From a virus: a stretch of 21,802 nt of DNA. The stretch lies in IMG/VR virus record IMGVR_UViG_3300034073_002138, positions 1-21,802 of that record, one strand, 5' to 3'. Shown here piece by piece: positions 6,744 to 12,622 of the stretch. Within the stretch, counting starts at the first letter, position 1. Each line of letters opens with the position of its first letter. Both the position numbers and the translations under genes were made by a program. The notes under the pieces are model-generated. The model did not search any database and had not been told where the DNA came from. It was given only the letters and a program-made list of their open reading frames with translations.

Positions 6744-7298
6744 ATGTGTATATATCACAAGCATCATATCATACCAAAACACATGGGCGGCACTGACGAC
6801 CCATCAAATATCATCGAACTCACTGTCGAAGAGCATGCCGAAGCGCATCGAAAGTTGTTCGAACAATACGGTTGTCCTGAAGATTTCGCAGCCTGGAAAG
6901 GTTTATCTGGACAAATGAATAAAGGTGACATCATAAAATTTCTACAAAGCGAAGGTTCTAAAATTTCAAACTTAGAAAGATTAGCGACCAAAACGCATAA
7001 TTTTTTAGGCGATAATAATCCATCTAGAAAAAAAGTCAAATTAGGGACTCATCACTTTCAACAAAATGTCGGGAACAGACCTGCCGATATTACACAAAGA
7101 TCTTTAGTTGCTTCGAGATTACATCATTGGCAATCTAAAAAACACGCAGAAGTTGTAGGGAAAAGAAGCAAGAAATTGATCGAAGAACAAAAACATCCTT
7201 TTGGACAAACAGTAAAATGCCCTAATTGCGGTAAACAAGGGCAAAAAAGTTCAATGAATCGATGGCATTTTTCAAATTGTTCTAGCGTCTCATCTTAG
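6744..7298 (+). CDS. Freestanding HNH homing endonuclease
   Basis: 184 aa. The N-terminus has the HNH nuclease core: YHKHHIIPKHMGGTDDPSNI (about 4-23) followed by ELTVEEHAEAHRKL. The middle contains a NUMOD3-like DNA-binding segment (GDNNPS, then LGTHHF). The C-terminus is a CPNCGKQGQKSSMNRWHFSN zinc-finger-like module with a final Cys. It is the only + strand gene, runs against the surrounding operon and overlaps the convergent gene by 17 bases, the layout of a mobile insertion. Expression is from its own late promoter with a structured leader. The target is probably a homologous intergenic region in related phages. The same 5' leader and C-terminal finger occur in the gene at 16903-17283. 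Confidence 0.85.
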   Translation: MCIYHKHHIIPKHMGGTDDPSNIIELTVEEHAEAHRKLFEQYGCPEDFAAWKGLSGQMNKGDIIKFLQSEGSKISNLERLATKTHNFLGDNNPSRKKVKLGTHHFQQNVGNRPADITQRSLVASRLHHWQSKKHAEVVGKRSKKLIEEQKHPFGQTVKCPNCGKQGQKSSMNRWHFSNCSSVSS

Positions 7299-7602
7299 AA
7301 ATTTCTTCAGCCTCTTTTTGATCGAATACTGGAACCAAATTTGATTTATGCATTACAGCCACACCCAACAATTTTCTTTCGCCTGTATACATCAGGCTCT
7401 CTCTTTTTTCTGTAAAGATTTTATCAGAATTGAGCGACTGAACACTGCGAGCAGCATCAGCCCCAACTCGTGAACCATATTCAAGGCGCGGAAGTTTCTC
7501 TACTCCGAGAATTGCCGCGCTTTTGTTATACTTCTTCGCAATCACACCTTTTGGCTTACGCTTCTTCTTTGGTTTGAAACGCGCAGCGCAATAGATCATC
7601 AT
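7282..7602 (-). CDS. Conserved hypothetical phage protein with basic N-terminus
   Basis: 106 aa. It begins MMIYCAARFKPKKKRKPKGV, a strongly basic stretch that could contact nucleic acid, followed by mixed alpha/beta sequence ending EAEEISKMRR. No motif of known function is recognised. The start is one of two adjacent ATGs at 7602 or 7599, with GGAG upstream; the first overlaps the stop of the previous gene. Its 3' end overlaps the convergent HNH gene by 17 bases, so the mobile element inserted just after this gene without breaking it. Confidence 0.65.
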   Translation of the reverse strand: MMIYCAARFKPKKKRKPKGVIAKKYNKSAAILGVEKLPRLEYGSRVGADAARSVQSLNSDKIFTEKRESLMYTGERKLLGVAVMHKSNLVPVFDQKEAEEISKMRR

Positions 7603-7787
7603 AGCGGATACTTCTCCACATGTTCGTTATAGAAACGAGCAACGGTGTCGAGTTTAGCGCGCATCTCATGCGGTACTGGCATATCGTGAATCGCAGCCAA
7701 TGCAAGCATTTCATTTACAAATCGACGCAACACTCTCAGTTCTTCAGTTGTTCCGCGAGGCAAAACTTCGAAATCTTCTTTAGACAT
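7599..7787 (-). CDS. Hypothetical protein, 62 aa, helical
   Basis: Mostly helical, with TEELRVLRRFVNEMLALAAI and MRAKLDTVARFYNEHVEKY. No known family is recognised. ATG 7787 has a good GGAG site seven bases upstream. It overlaps the 3' end of the small hydrophobic gene at 7780-7950 by eight bases and the next gene by four. Soluble, no signal peptide. Confidence 0.65.
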   Translation of the reverse strand: MSKEDFEVLPRGTTEELRVLRRFVNEMLALAAIHDMPVPHEMRAKLDTVARFYNEHVEKYPL

Positions 7788-7950
7788 TTAATAACTCCAC
7801 TGCTGAACTACAAGAATAAAAAAGTAATATGATCAAAACAACAAACAATGTTCCGATGTACTGCCAGATAAAACTAATTACTGAAAAGAAAAATTTCAAT
7901 AAAAGAAATGGCAATAAAAGAAAGAGCAGCAGTACAATCAAGAATTCCAT
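7780..7950 (-). CDS. Small hydrophobic membrane peptide, 56 aa
   Basis: An open frame starts at ATG 7950, one base after the TAA of the preceding gene, and ends at TAA 7780-7782 inside the start of the next gene. The packing matches its neighbours and fills an otherwise empty 160-base gap. It begins MEFLIVLLLFLLLPFLLLKF and has a second hydrophobic run (YIGTLFVVLIILLFY, about 31-45), followed by SCSSAVELLNV. It therefore has two likely membrane helices. The Leu-rich start is partly encoded by a repeated caataaaagaaa sequence (+ strand). No ribosome site is obvious, so coupling to the upstream stop is probable. A non-coding AT-rich spacer is the alternative. Confidence 0.55.
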   Translation of the reverse strand: MEFLIVLLLFLLLPFLLLKFFFSVISFIWQYIGTLFVVLIILLFYSCSSAVELLNV

Positions 7951-7951
7951 A

Positions 7952-8173
7952 TTAGACTTTTTCTACCAATTTAGATAAAGTGTAATCGGCAATCTTCGCT
8001 CGAATCATCGAGGGAATATCCGTATACGGATCCTCAAGATAATACGAACAACCATCTCTCCAAGTATTGTACTTCACAAAGCGAGCAAAGTCAAGCATGT
8101 GTCTGCTATTGCTCGGATCAAACGGTTCTCTTGCTCTTGGTGCAAGAACAGAACGTCTATATTCATTCGTCAT
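7952..8173 (-). CDS. Conserved hypothetical phage protein, 73 aa
   Basis: It begins MTNEYRRSVLAPRAREPFDP and contains FARFVKYNTWRDGCSYYLEDP and IRAKIADYTLSKLV. It resembles small conserved proteins of T4-like phages, without assigned function. The start at 8173 is preferred over ATG 8182 because GAGG lies nine bases before 8173 but directly abuts 8182. The gene overlaps the preceding stop by 11 bases. It is soluble, with no signal or membrane segment. Confidence 0.65.
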   Translation of the reverse strand: MTNEYRRSVLAPRAREPFDPSNSRHMLDFARFVKYNTWRDGCSYYLEDPYTDIPSMIRAKIADYTLSKLVEKV

Positions 8174-8360
8174 CTTCTTCATCCTCGCTCACATCTGTAG
8201 CAAGAGAATCAATTACACCCCAACCAAGTTCAATCAAACGATCTTCAACTTGATCGGGGTCAGCGCCTCGCAATTCATCTGCAACAAAACAAACAACAGC
8301 ACAATCGCGTCGACGAAGTTCGCTTAACAACTCAAGAGTTTCAATAGTACCAAGATTCAT
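8163..8360 (-). CDS. Small phage protein of the ELRG...ELGW family, copy 1
   Basis: 65 aa from ATG 8360, which has AGGAG seven bases upstream. A further in-frame ATG at 8402 would add 14 residues but lacks a ribosome site. The core CAVVCFVADELRGADPDQVE then DRLIELGWGVIDSLAT matches the gene at 8610-8831, which has CAVIVFTPEELRG and ERLVELGWEVIDDLAT. The pattern V-x-F/W-T/A-x-x-E-L-x-G, V-E-x-R-L-x-E-x-G-W-x-x-I-D recurs in small proteins of many phages, with no known function to me. The C-terminus is very acidic. The two copies flank an unrelated gene. Confidence 0.7.
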   Translation of the reverse strand: MNLGTIETLELLSELRRRDCAVVCFVADELRGADPDQVEDRLIELGWGVIDSLATDVSEDEEDDE

Positions 8361-8394
8361 AACTTCACTCCTGTACGGAATTCGTTCCCACAAC

Positions 8395-8610
8395 TCACTC
8401 ATCTCGTTTCAAACCCCATGGGCAGTATTGATCGTACAACTTGACGCCAATCTTCCTGTGACCCATAGACTCAAGTGTACCTAAAAGATTATGAATCCGC
8501 AAGTTATTTCGATTCCCCCTTTGCCACGCATCAGTATCGTCGTTGAATTCATAATACCAGTCGTGACTTTTAAGTAAACTCTCAAGTTCAACTAGGATTT
8601 CATCAACCAT
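8395..8610 (-). CDS. Conserved small phage protein with SHDWYYEFNDD motif
   Basis: 71 aa. The stretch LLKSHDWYYEFNDDTDAWQRG is, from memory, a recurring signature of short proteins in many tailed phages, where it is annotated only as hypothetical. The rest is a helix and a short C-terminal strand (KIGVKLYDQYCPWGL). The start is ATG 8610, overlapping the upstream TAA as TAATG, with GAGGGTG as ribosome site. It sits between two paralogues of another family, so the duplication of those either jumped over it or it was inserted later. Confidence 0.7.
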   Translation of the reverse strand: MVDEILVELESLLKSHDWYYEFNDDTDAWQRGNRNNLRIHNLLGTLESMGHRKIGVKLYDQYCPWGLKRDE

Positions 8611-8831
8611 TATAATTCACCCTCTCTCGGTTCGGTGGCAAGATCATCAATCACTTCCCAGCCGAGTTCAACCAAACGTTCTTCAACTTTGCTTGGCTTT
8701 GCACCACGCAATTCCTCTGGAGTAAAAACAATCACAGCACAACCCATCGCTTCCAAAGCGCGCGAGTGTTCTACAACTTTAGACATTTGTATTGACGTTT
8801 GATTATCAAACACAGTTCTTAAATCTTCCAT
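8610..8831 (-). CDS. Small phage protein of the ELRG...ELGW family, copy 2
   Basis: 73 aa. The core MGCAVIVFTPEELRGAKPSK and VEERLVELGWEVIDDLATE is closely similar to copy 1 at 8163-8360, while the N-terminal 25 residues differ. The start ATG 8831 is supported by GGAG eight bases upstream and a TGATG overlap with the previous gene; the later in-frame ATG at 8786 has no ribosome site. The predicted fold is a short beta strand, helix, strand unit. Function unknown. Confidence 0.7.
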   Translation of the reverse strand: MEDLRTVFDNQTSIQMSKVVEHSRALEAMGCAVIVFTPEELRGAKPSKVEERLVELGWEVIDDLATEPREGEL

Positions 8832-9064
8832 CAGTAGTGCTCCGCATTATAGTCAATATCACCTGGATCAAAAACGAGATCATCGTAACTGACCATATCG
8901 CCATCATTCTCACTGTAGTCCATGTCACGATTTTCATACGCAGCGAGAATCTCATTGACTTCGCTCAAAGTAAGACCAGTGATCTTAGCGATCTCTGTTT
9001 CCTTAAGACCATCATGGCGATGCATCTCAATTACATCAATTTCTAAATTTTTAAAATAACCCAT
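8831..9064 (-). CDS. Small protein with helix-turn-helix-like segment and acidic tail
   Basis: 77 aa. Residues about 20-42, GLKETEIAKITGLTLSEVNE followed by IL, have the spacing of a helix-turn-helix of the sigma-region-4/Trp-repressor-like kind (E-x-E-I-A-x-x-x-G-L-x-x-x-x-V). The following 30 residues are Asp/Glu/Tyr-rich. ATG 9064 is chosen over a more upstream start because AAAGGTG precedes it at the right distance and it follows the preceding TAA by one base. A DNA-binding regulator or an adaptor for host RNA polymerase is possible; the acidic tail could also act as a DNA mimic. No family is recognised. Confidence 0.6.
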   Translation of the reverse strand: MGYFKNLEIDVIEMHRHDGLKETEIAKITGLTLSEVNEILAAYENRDMDYSENDGDMVSYDDLVFDPGDIDYNAEHY

Positions 9065-9065
9065 A

Positions 9066-9329
9066 TTACACCTTTTGTATTCTATGATCAAATTCAAACT
9101 TCGACAATGCTACTGGAACCTTGACTTGCTTACCAGCACGTGTGAAGTCGTTATTTGCGAAACTGTCATACACACAGTCAATCAAAAAGACTTTAACGTC
9201 GTCTACAACTTTAATCTCGCGAACCACACCAACAACATAACATTCAACGCCTGTTCTTGGCATAATGTCGTATGCTTTGATGCATTCACCAACATTAATC
9301 GCAGATTCAAATTTAGACTTCGCTGTCAT
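9066..9329 (-). CDS. Small beta-rich phage protein, copy 1 (VGxxxKxxD...CYxVGxV family)
   Basis: 87 aa. VGECIKAYDIMPRTGVECYV followed by VGVVREIK aligns with the gene at 9786-10055 (VGDVVKSLDFVGINDCYYVG then LVVGIS). The pattern, a G-D/E-x-V-K-x-x-D loop then C-Y-x-V-G-x-V, suggests a small beta barrel. It is common among short phage proteins but has no assigned function to my knowledge. ATG 9329 overlaps the TAA of the preceding gene. The ribosome site (GGAG ten bases away) is distant, so coupling may matter. Confidence 0.65.
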   Translation of the reverse strand: MTAKSKFESAINVGECIKAYDIMPRTGVECYVVGVVREIKVVDDVKVFLIDCVYDSFANNDFTRAGKQVKVPVALSKFEFDHRIQKV

Positions 9330-9559
9330 TAGAATGGCACTCCGTCAATAATGTCAACAGTCTGCGAACGACGCTCATCACGATACACACGATCGCCGAT
9401 CGTCAGAAGAATGTTGCGCGCACGCTCAAGTCGATCTGCCATGCTGTAGCAATCTCGGCTACTCAGATCGTACTGCGTCATCGTGTTTGCCAAAACATGA
9501 TCGACACCATCAACAAGGTCAATCGCTTCAGACAAAATCGTTTCAGTTTGCACTTTCAT
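9329..9559 (-). CDS. Hypothetical protein, 76 aa, helical
   Basis: It begins MKVQTETILSEAIDLVDGVD and continues with two further helices (DCYSMADRLERARNILLTIG). No family recognised. The ATG at 9559 is chosen over a GTG four codons upstream because GGGAG and AAGGAG precede it and it follows the previous TGA by two bases. It is soluble, with mixed charge and no cysteine pairs that would suggest metal binding. Confidence 0.6.
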   Translation of the reverse strand: MKVQTETILSEAIDLVDGVDHVLANTMTQYDLSSRDCYSMADRLERARNILLTIGDRVYRDERRSQTVDIIDGVPF

Positions 9560-9561
9560 AA

Positions 9562-9786
9562 TCACTCCCACTCCTTGAAATTTTGTTCTGCCTCGTTCTC
9601 GTCGAAGCCAAGATTGTACTCAACAATTTGTTGCGCAGTCATGTCTTTCTCGGACACGCGAGCACTATTGAAAGTCACATAGCCATTGATGTCACTTTTC
9701 ATATAGTGCGGACTTCGAGCGCGACGATAATAACTGTCAGCGCGACCACGATCATACGGACTACCATGTCGGTCATCGATATTCAT
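9562..9786 (-). CDS. Conserved phage protein with HGSPYDRGRADSYY motif
   Basis: 74 aa. The N-terminal DDRHGSPYDRGRADSYYRRA is, from memory, a strongly conserved signature among short proteins of many phages and some prophages. EYNLGFDENEAEQNFKEWE closes the protein. The family is of unknown function; the Tyr/Arg-rich opening suggests binding to RNA or DNA, which is inference. ATG 9786 overlaps the previous stop as TAATG, with AGGTGG upstream. Confidence 0.75.
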   Translation of the reverse strand: MNIDDRHGSPYDRGRADSYYRRARSPHYMKSDINGYVTFNSARVSEKDMTAQQIVEYNLGFDENEAEQNFKEWE

Positions 9787-10055
9787 TAGGCAACCACCTG
9801 AATGCGAGGAGCGGCACCCTTTTCTTCAGCCATGTCGTCGAAGAAATGGTTGCCAAGAAGCGGAGCAGTGAAGAAGTCAGACGGAAATTTCTTGTCCAAC
9901 TTACCCTGCCACACACGCTTGATGGTCTTGGCACGGAAAGTGCCGTCCATGTCACTGATGCCGACCACGAGACCGACATAATAACAGTCGTTGATACCAA
10001 CGAAGTCAAGAGACTTGACGACGTCACCTACTTTTACAGTGTTTTCGTATTTCAT
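9786..10055 (-). CDS. Small beta-rich phage protein, copy 2, read from a leaderless promoter
   Basis: 89 aa. KVGDVVKSLDFVGINDCYYV followed by GLVVGISDMDGTF aligns with copy 1 at 9066-9329, while the C-terminal 30 residues (HFFDDMAEEKGAAPRIQVV) differ. There is no ribosome site before ATG 10055; instead TATAAT ends six bases upstream of the ATG, so transcription probably begins at the start codon. It is the first gene of the small-gene operon that continues to 7282. Base composition here is more GC-rich than in the glycosyltransferase block. Confidence 0.65.
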   Translation of the reverse strand: MKYENTVKVGDVVKSLDFVGINDCYYVGLVVGISDMDGTFRAKTIKRVWQGKLDKKFPSDFFTAPLLGNHFFDDMAEEKGAAPRIQVVA

Positions 10056-10090
10056 AAGACTATTATAGCAAAATGCCCTGAAAAACGCAA
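10056..10090 (-). promoter_or_regulatory. Sigma70-type promoter giving a probable leaderless mRNA
   Basis: On the - strand TTGCGT (10085-10090) and TATAAT (10062-10067) are separated by 17 bases. The start expected seven bases after the -10 hexamer falls at 10055, the A of the ATG. The 31-bp repeated element lies two bases upstream of the -35 hexamer. The layout is the same as at 10397-10431. Confidence 0.65.
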
Positions 10091-10092
10091 TA

Positions 10093-10123
10093 GTAAAAAC
10101 CCTAATAGAATCAACAACTTACG
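10093..10123. repeat. 31-bp repeated element upstream of promoter, copy 1
   Basis: On the + strand it reads GTAAAAACCCTAATAG with AATCAACAACTTACG directly after. It is 28/31 identical to 10435-10465, and all three differences are transitions. Both copies abut a -35 hexamer, so the element may be an activator site or UP-like element for early transcription. Confidence 0.7.
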
Positions 10124-10135
10124 ACAACAGATGTT

Positions 10136-10396
10136 TTAGTGAAAAAGAGCCCTATCAACGTCCTGCGGCATGGCTTCAGGATTGTATAAAATCGACTCGA
10201 ATTCTAGGTGTTCGTAGATGTATTCGAGCATTTCAGCCTGAAAATATACTAGTTCGTCGACGTCTGCCGTTGAATTTTCAGGCTTAAAATCTGTGGGAAA
10301 ATCGAATCCGAGCCTAATGGCTTCGGCTTTAAGGTTGTTAATTGACTTGATGACTGCTGCCCTATAGCCTTGGGCGTAGGCTTTTTCATTTACCAT
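10136..10396 (-). CDS. Hypothetical acidic helical protein, 86 aa
   Basis: It begins MVNEKAYAQGYRAAVIKSIN and is largely helical, with an acidic second half (DVDELVYFQAEMLEYIYEHL). No family recognised. There is no ribosome site; a consensus-like promoter ends six bases before the ATG at 10396, so the mRNA is probably leaderless. The gene stands alone between two copies of the same promoter unit, which suggests it is an independently controlled early gene. Confidence 0.6.
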   Translation of the reverse strand: MVNEKAYAQGYRAAVIKSINNLKAEAIRLGFDFPTDFKPENSTADVDELVYFQAEMLEYIYEHLEFESILYNPEAMPQDVDRALFH

Positions 10397-10431
10397 AGAA
10401 CAATTATCGTTGATTTTACTCTAAAAGTCAA
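10397..10431 (-). promoter_or_regulatory. Strong sigma70-type promoter giving a probable leaderless mRNA
   Basis: TTGACT (10426-10431) and GATAAT (10403-10408) on the - strand are 17 bases apart, close to consensus. Transcription is expected to start at about 10396, the A of the ATG. The 31-bp element begins three bases upstream of the -35 hexamer. Confidence 0.7.
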
Positions 10432-10434
10432 CGG

Positions 10435-10465
10435 GTAAAAATCCTAATAAAATCAATAACTTACG
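10435..10465. repeat. 31-bp repeated element upstream of promoter, copy 2
   Basis: On the + strand it begins GTAAAAATCCTAATAA and ends CAATAACTTACG. It differs from copy 1 at three positions. It ends immediately before the stop codon of the 10466 oxygenase gene. The short GTAA...TTAC ends are inverted, but no long stem is present. Confidence 0.7.
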
Positions 10466-11056
10466 TCAGCGCCAGGGAGGACCTTCAAACCACCCAACAA
10501 GACTGTACCGTTTGCCTTTCGTTACAGGTCGAACGCCATGATGAAGAAAGGACGGAAATGCCATGAGTGTGCCTTGTTTGCGTATTTCATGACAATTTGG
10601 TTTTTCGCGAACTTCATGACCAAATTCGAAATCACCACCTTCGTAAGTATTTGGATCTGAAAGTTGAACAATGGCAGAGACCTTTCTTTGATGACCATAC
10701 TGCGATGCAATACCATTAGCATCCAGCCAATCTAAATCCATATGCAATTTATATTCGCCCTGATATTGTTCTGAGTATTGAGTAAATTGCAAAGGTGGTA
10801 AAGATGTTATATGCGCTTTAAAGTATTCATTGTTCATACGTGTCACAATACCCCAAAACACTCTATGAACAAAATGAAGTTCAGGATGATTTTCTGGTAT
10901 CCAAACAAGTTTACTTCTTCTGTGTTCAAACGTTTTCTTTAATTCAGGAGTGCCGCCTGTTTGTGCCCAAGATGGTTTTTGCTTTTTAGCAGAATTGATA
11001 ATCTGCTCGCACTGACTTGGTGTGAACGCTTGTGTATGTGACCACAACGCTTTCAT
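10466..11056 (-). CDS. 2OG-Fe(II) oxygenase, tandem copy A
   Basis: 196 aa. EYKLHMDLDW gives His105-x-Asp107; FLHHGVRPVTKGKRYSLVGW gives the distal His (172 or 173) and Arg183 ten residues on, which binds 2-oxoglutarate. YEGGDFEF lies between, as in PiuC/P4Hc-type enzymes. It is clearly paralogous to the next gene upstream (11053-11622): both have THLPPLQFT/SLPPLQFT, the HxD at residue 105 and a RYSLVGWFEGP ending. The likely substrate is a protein, sugar or nucleobase; not determinable. It overlaps copy B by four bases, and the two may work as a heterodimer. Confidence 0.85.
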   Translation of the reverse strand: MKALWSHTQAFTPSQCEQIINSAKKQKPSWAQTGGTPELKKTFEHRRSKLVWIPENHPELHFVHRVFWGIVTRMNNEYFKAHITSLPPLQFTQYSEQYQGEYKLHMDLDWLDANGIASQYGHQRKVSAIVQLSDPNTYEGGDFEFGHEVREKPNCHEIRKQGTLMAFPSFLHHGVRPVTKGKRYSLVGWFEGPPWR

Positions 11057-11622
11057 TGAAATTTAGGACCCTCAAACCATCCAACAAGGCTATAACGAGT
11101 TCCTCTTGTTACAGGTTTAAGTGAGTGGTGAACAAACGACGGAAATGAAATGACTGTTCCTTGAGTTTCAATTTTTTCTTTTGGTGGGTATTGATTTAAA
11201 TTTTCTAAAACAAGTTCTCCACCGTCATAATCACTTCTTGGTGACAATTGTGTTATCATCGAAACTTTACGATGTCTAGGTGTATCAGTGATCCAAAACA
11301 CGTCTTGATGACTTTTATACTCATCCAAGTTTGTTGAATGATATTCTGTAAATTGAAGAGGTGGTAAATGTGTTACATTAAAACCAAAGAAATCGCGATT
11401 AATTCGAACCAACAATTTCCAATATTCATCGAATAAGAAAGTGAAATCTGGATTGTCTTCAGTAATCCAACGCACAGTGGAACGTCTGAGAGTTTTAACT
11501 GCATCGCCAGTTAAACCACCAACTGTTGGCGTTTGTGCTGGTAACTTAAATGCCAGTTGAACTATTTTACTGCAAGTTTCTGGCGTGAAGTAATTTTCCC
11601 AATATGCCCATTCACCTTTCAT
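11053..11622 (-). CDS. 2OG-Fe(II) oxygenase, tandem copy B
   Basis: 189 aa from ATG 11622, chosen because GGAG lies five bases upstream and it forms an ATGA overlap with the dCMP deaminase stop; a TTG eight codons earlier is less likely. EYKSHQDVFW gives His105-x-Asp107, FVHHSLKPVTRGTRYSLVGW gives the distal His (165 or 166) and Arg176. All residues needed for Fe(II) and 2-oxoglutarate are present, so unlike one of the glycosyltransferase duplicates neither oxygenase copy is decayed. Between the two copies the substrate-facing middle (residues about 28-60) differs most, suggesting different substrates. Confidence 0.85.
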   Translation of the reverse strand: MKGEWAYWENYFTPETCSKIVQLAFKLPAQTPTVGGLTGDAVKTLRRSTVRWITEDNPDFTFLFDEYWKLLVRINRDFFGFNVTHLPPLQFTEYHSTNLDEYKSHQDVFWITDTPRHRKVSMITQLSPRSDYDGGELVLENLNQYPPKEKIETQGTVISFPSFVHHSLKPVTRGTRYSLVGWFEGPKFQ

Positions 11623-12098
11623 AGTAACTCCATTGGCATGTTCCAAACTCTAATTTTAACACCCGCTTCGCGCAGCATAATTTCTGAGTGATCAATTGAG
11701 TAATGCTTTCCTGCACCTTTACCAGAGAACGGTCGATTTGGTCCGATAACTTCCTTGATGCCTGCTTGAATGAGTGCGCGACTACATTCAGCGCAAGGTT
11801 TCGGTTCCCAATTTAGATAGGCTTTGGCGCCATTTAATGAAACGCCAACACGTGCTGCATTGAAGATTGCATTGCGTTCAGCATGCTCAACCCAATGATA
11901 CTTTTCTGGACTCTTCCATCGATCTTTCCAATCTTCTTCAATGCCTCTTGGAAAGCCATTAAAACCCGTTGACAAGATGACGTTATCATCATTGACAATA
12001 ATACACCCCACTTTTGTCGACGGGTCCTTGCTTTTCTGAGAAATCAGAGTAGCCTGTAAGATAAACAATTCATCCCACGTCAATTCATCATTATGCAT
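11619..12098 (-). CDS. cd: dCMP deaminase
   Basis: 159 aa. HAERNAI (His72, Glu74) and PKPCAECSRALIQAGI (Cys102, Cys105) form the zinc site and proton-shuttle glutamate of the cytidine/deoxycytidylate deaminase family. The N-terminal SKDPSTKVGCIIV and GFNGFPRG are typical of dCMP deaminases such as T4 Cd. The enzyme converts dCMP to dUMP, feeding thymidylate synthesis. With the dUTPase at 12623-13195 it supplies dUMP, either for dTMP or for a hydroxymethylated thymine precursor if the phage modifies its DNA. It starts at ATG 12098; the ribosome site is weak. Confidence 0.92.
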   Translation of the reverse strand: MHNDELTWDELFILQATLISQKSKDPSTKVGCIIVNDDNVILSTGFNGFPRGIEEDWKDRWKSPEKYHWVEHAERNAIFNAARVGVSLNGAKAYLNWEPKPCAECSRALIQAGIKEVIGPNRPFSGKGAGKHYSIDHSEIMLREAGVKIRVWNMPMELL

Positions 12099-12117
12099 AA
12101 TATAGTTATCTCAATGG

Positions 12118-12561
12118 TTATTTGATATCAATCTTACGAGGTTTCTGTTCTTCAGGAATGACATTTTCTAATTGAATAGAAAGAATGCCATCAGCAAGAG
12201 TCGCATCACGAACCACTACTGTGTCAGCAAGAACAAATTGGCGAGAAAACTGACGACCAGCAATACCCTTTACAAGATAGTTGCGTTCGTCGGTGTCTGT
12301 CTTTTTGCCTTTGATTTTTAGAGAGTTTCTCTCAGAAGTGATTTCGATTTCATCTTGTTTATAACCAGCGACTGCAAGTTCAACTGTGAAATTGTATTCG
12401 TCAGTTTTAATGACGTTCACAGGTGGGAACGATGTAGTTCCTGTTGCAGTTAAGATTCTGGTTGCGTTGTCCAGCGTAGAAAACACATGTTCAAAACCAA
12501 GTGCTGCTGGAAGTAAACGATCAAGATGATCCATAGATGTAAGTGCAGTTATATTAGTCAT
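12118..12561 (-). CDS. hsp20: Hsp20 small heat-shock protein (IbpA-like)
   Basis: 147 aa. The N-terminal MDHLDRLLPAALGFEHVFSTL resembles the IbpA opening. The alpha-crystallin domain spans about 45-138, with NFTVELAVAGYKQDEIEITS and the closing ADGILSIQLENVIPEEQKPR containing the A-x-G-I-L-x-I/V-x-L signature. ATG 12561 has a strong AAAGGAG site seven bases away. Small heat-shock proteins hold unfolding proteins and are common in T4-like aquatic phages, perhaps for head or replication proteins. The 61 bases upstream contain only a CCCATATGGG palindrome and the ribosome site. Confidence 0.93.
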   Translation of the reverse strand: MTNITALTSMDHLDRLLPAALGFEHVFSTLDNATRILTATGTTSFPPVNVIKTDEYNFTVELAVAGYKQDEIEITSERNSLKIKGKKTDTDERNYLVKGIAGRQFSRQFVLADTVVVRDATLADGILSIQLENVIPEEQKPRKIDIK

Positions 12562-12622
12562 TTGTAACTCCTTTAATAAGCAAGTTTATAGTTATAGACC
12601 CCATATGGGCATCCAATACTAT

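Noticed and set aside
9773-10027. 84-codon - strand frame inside 9786-10055
   Set aside because: Different frame of a gene with a recognisable paralogue; Ser/Thr/Arg-rich product with no start signal.
12600-12609. CCCATATGGG palindrome upstream of hsp20 as an operator
   Set aside because: A single 10-bp palindrome with no second copy and no well-spaced promoter; too little to call.
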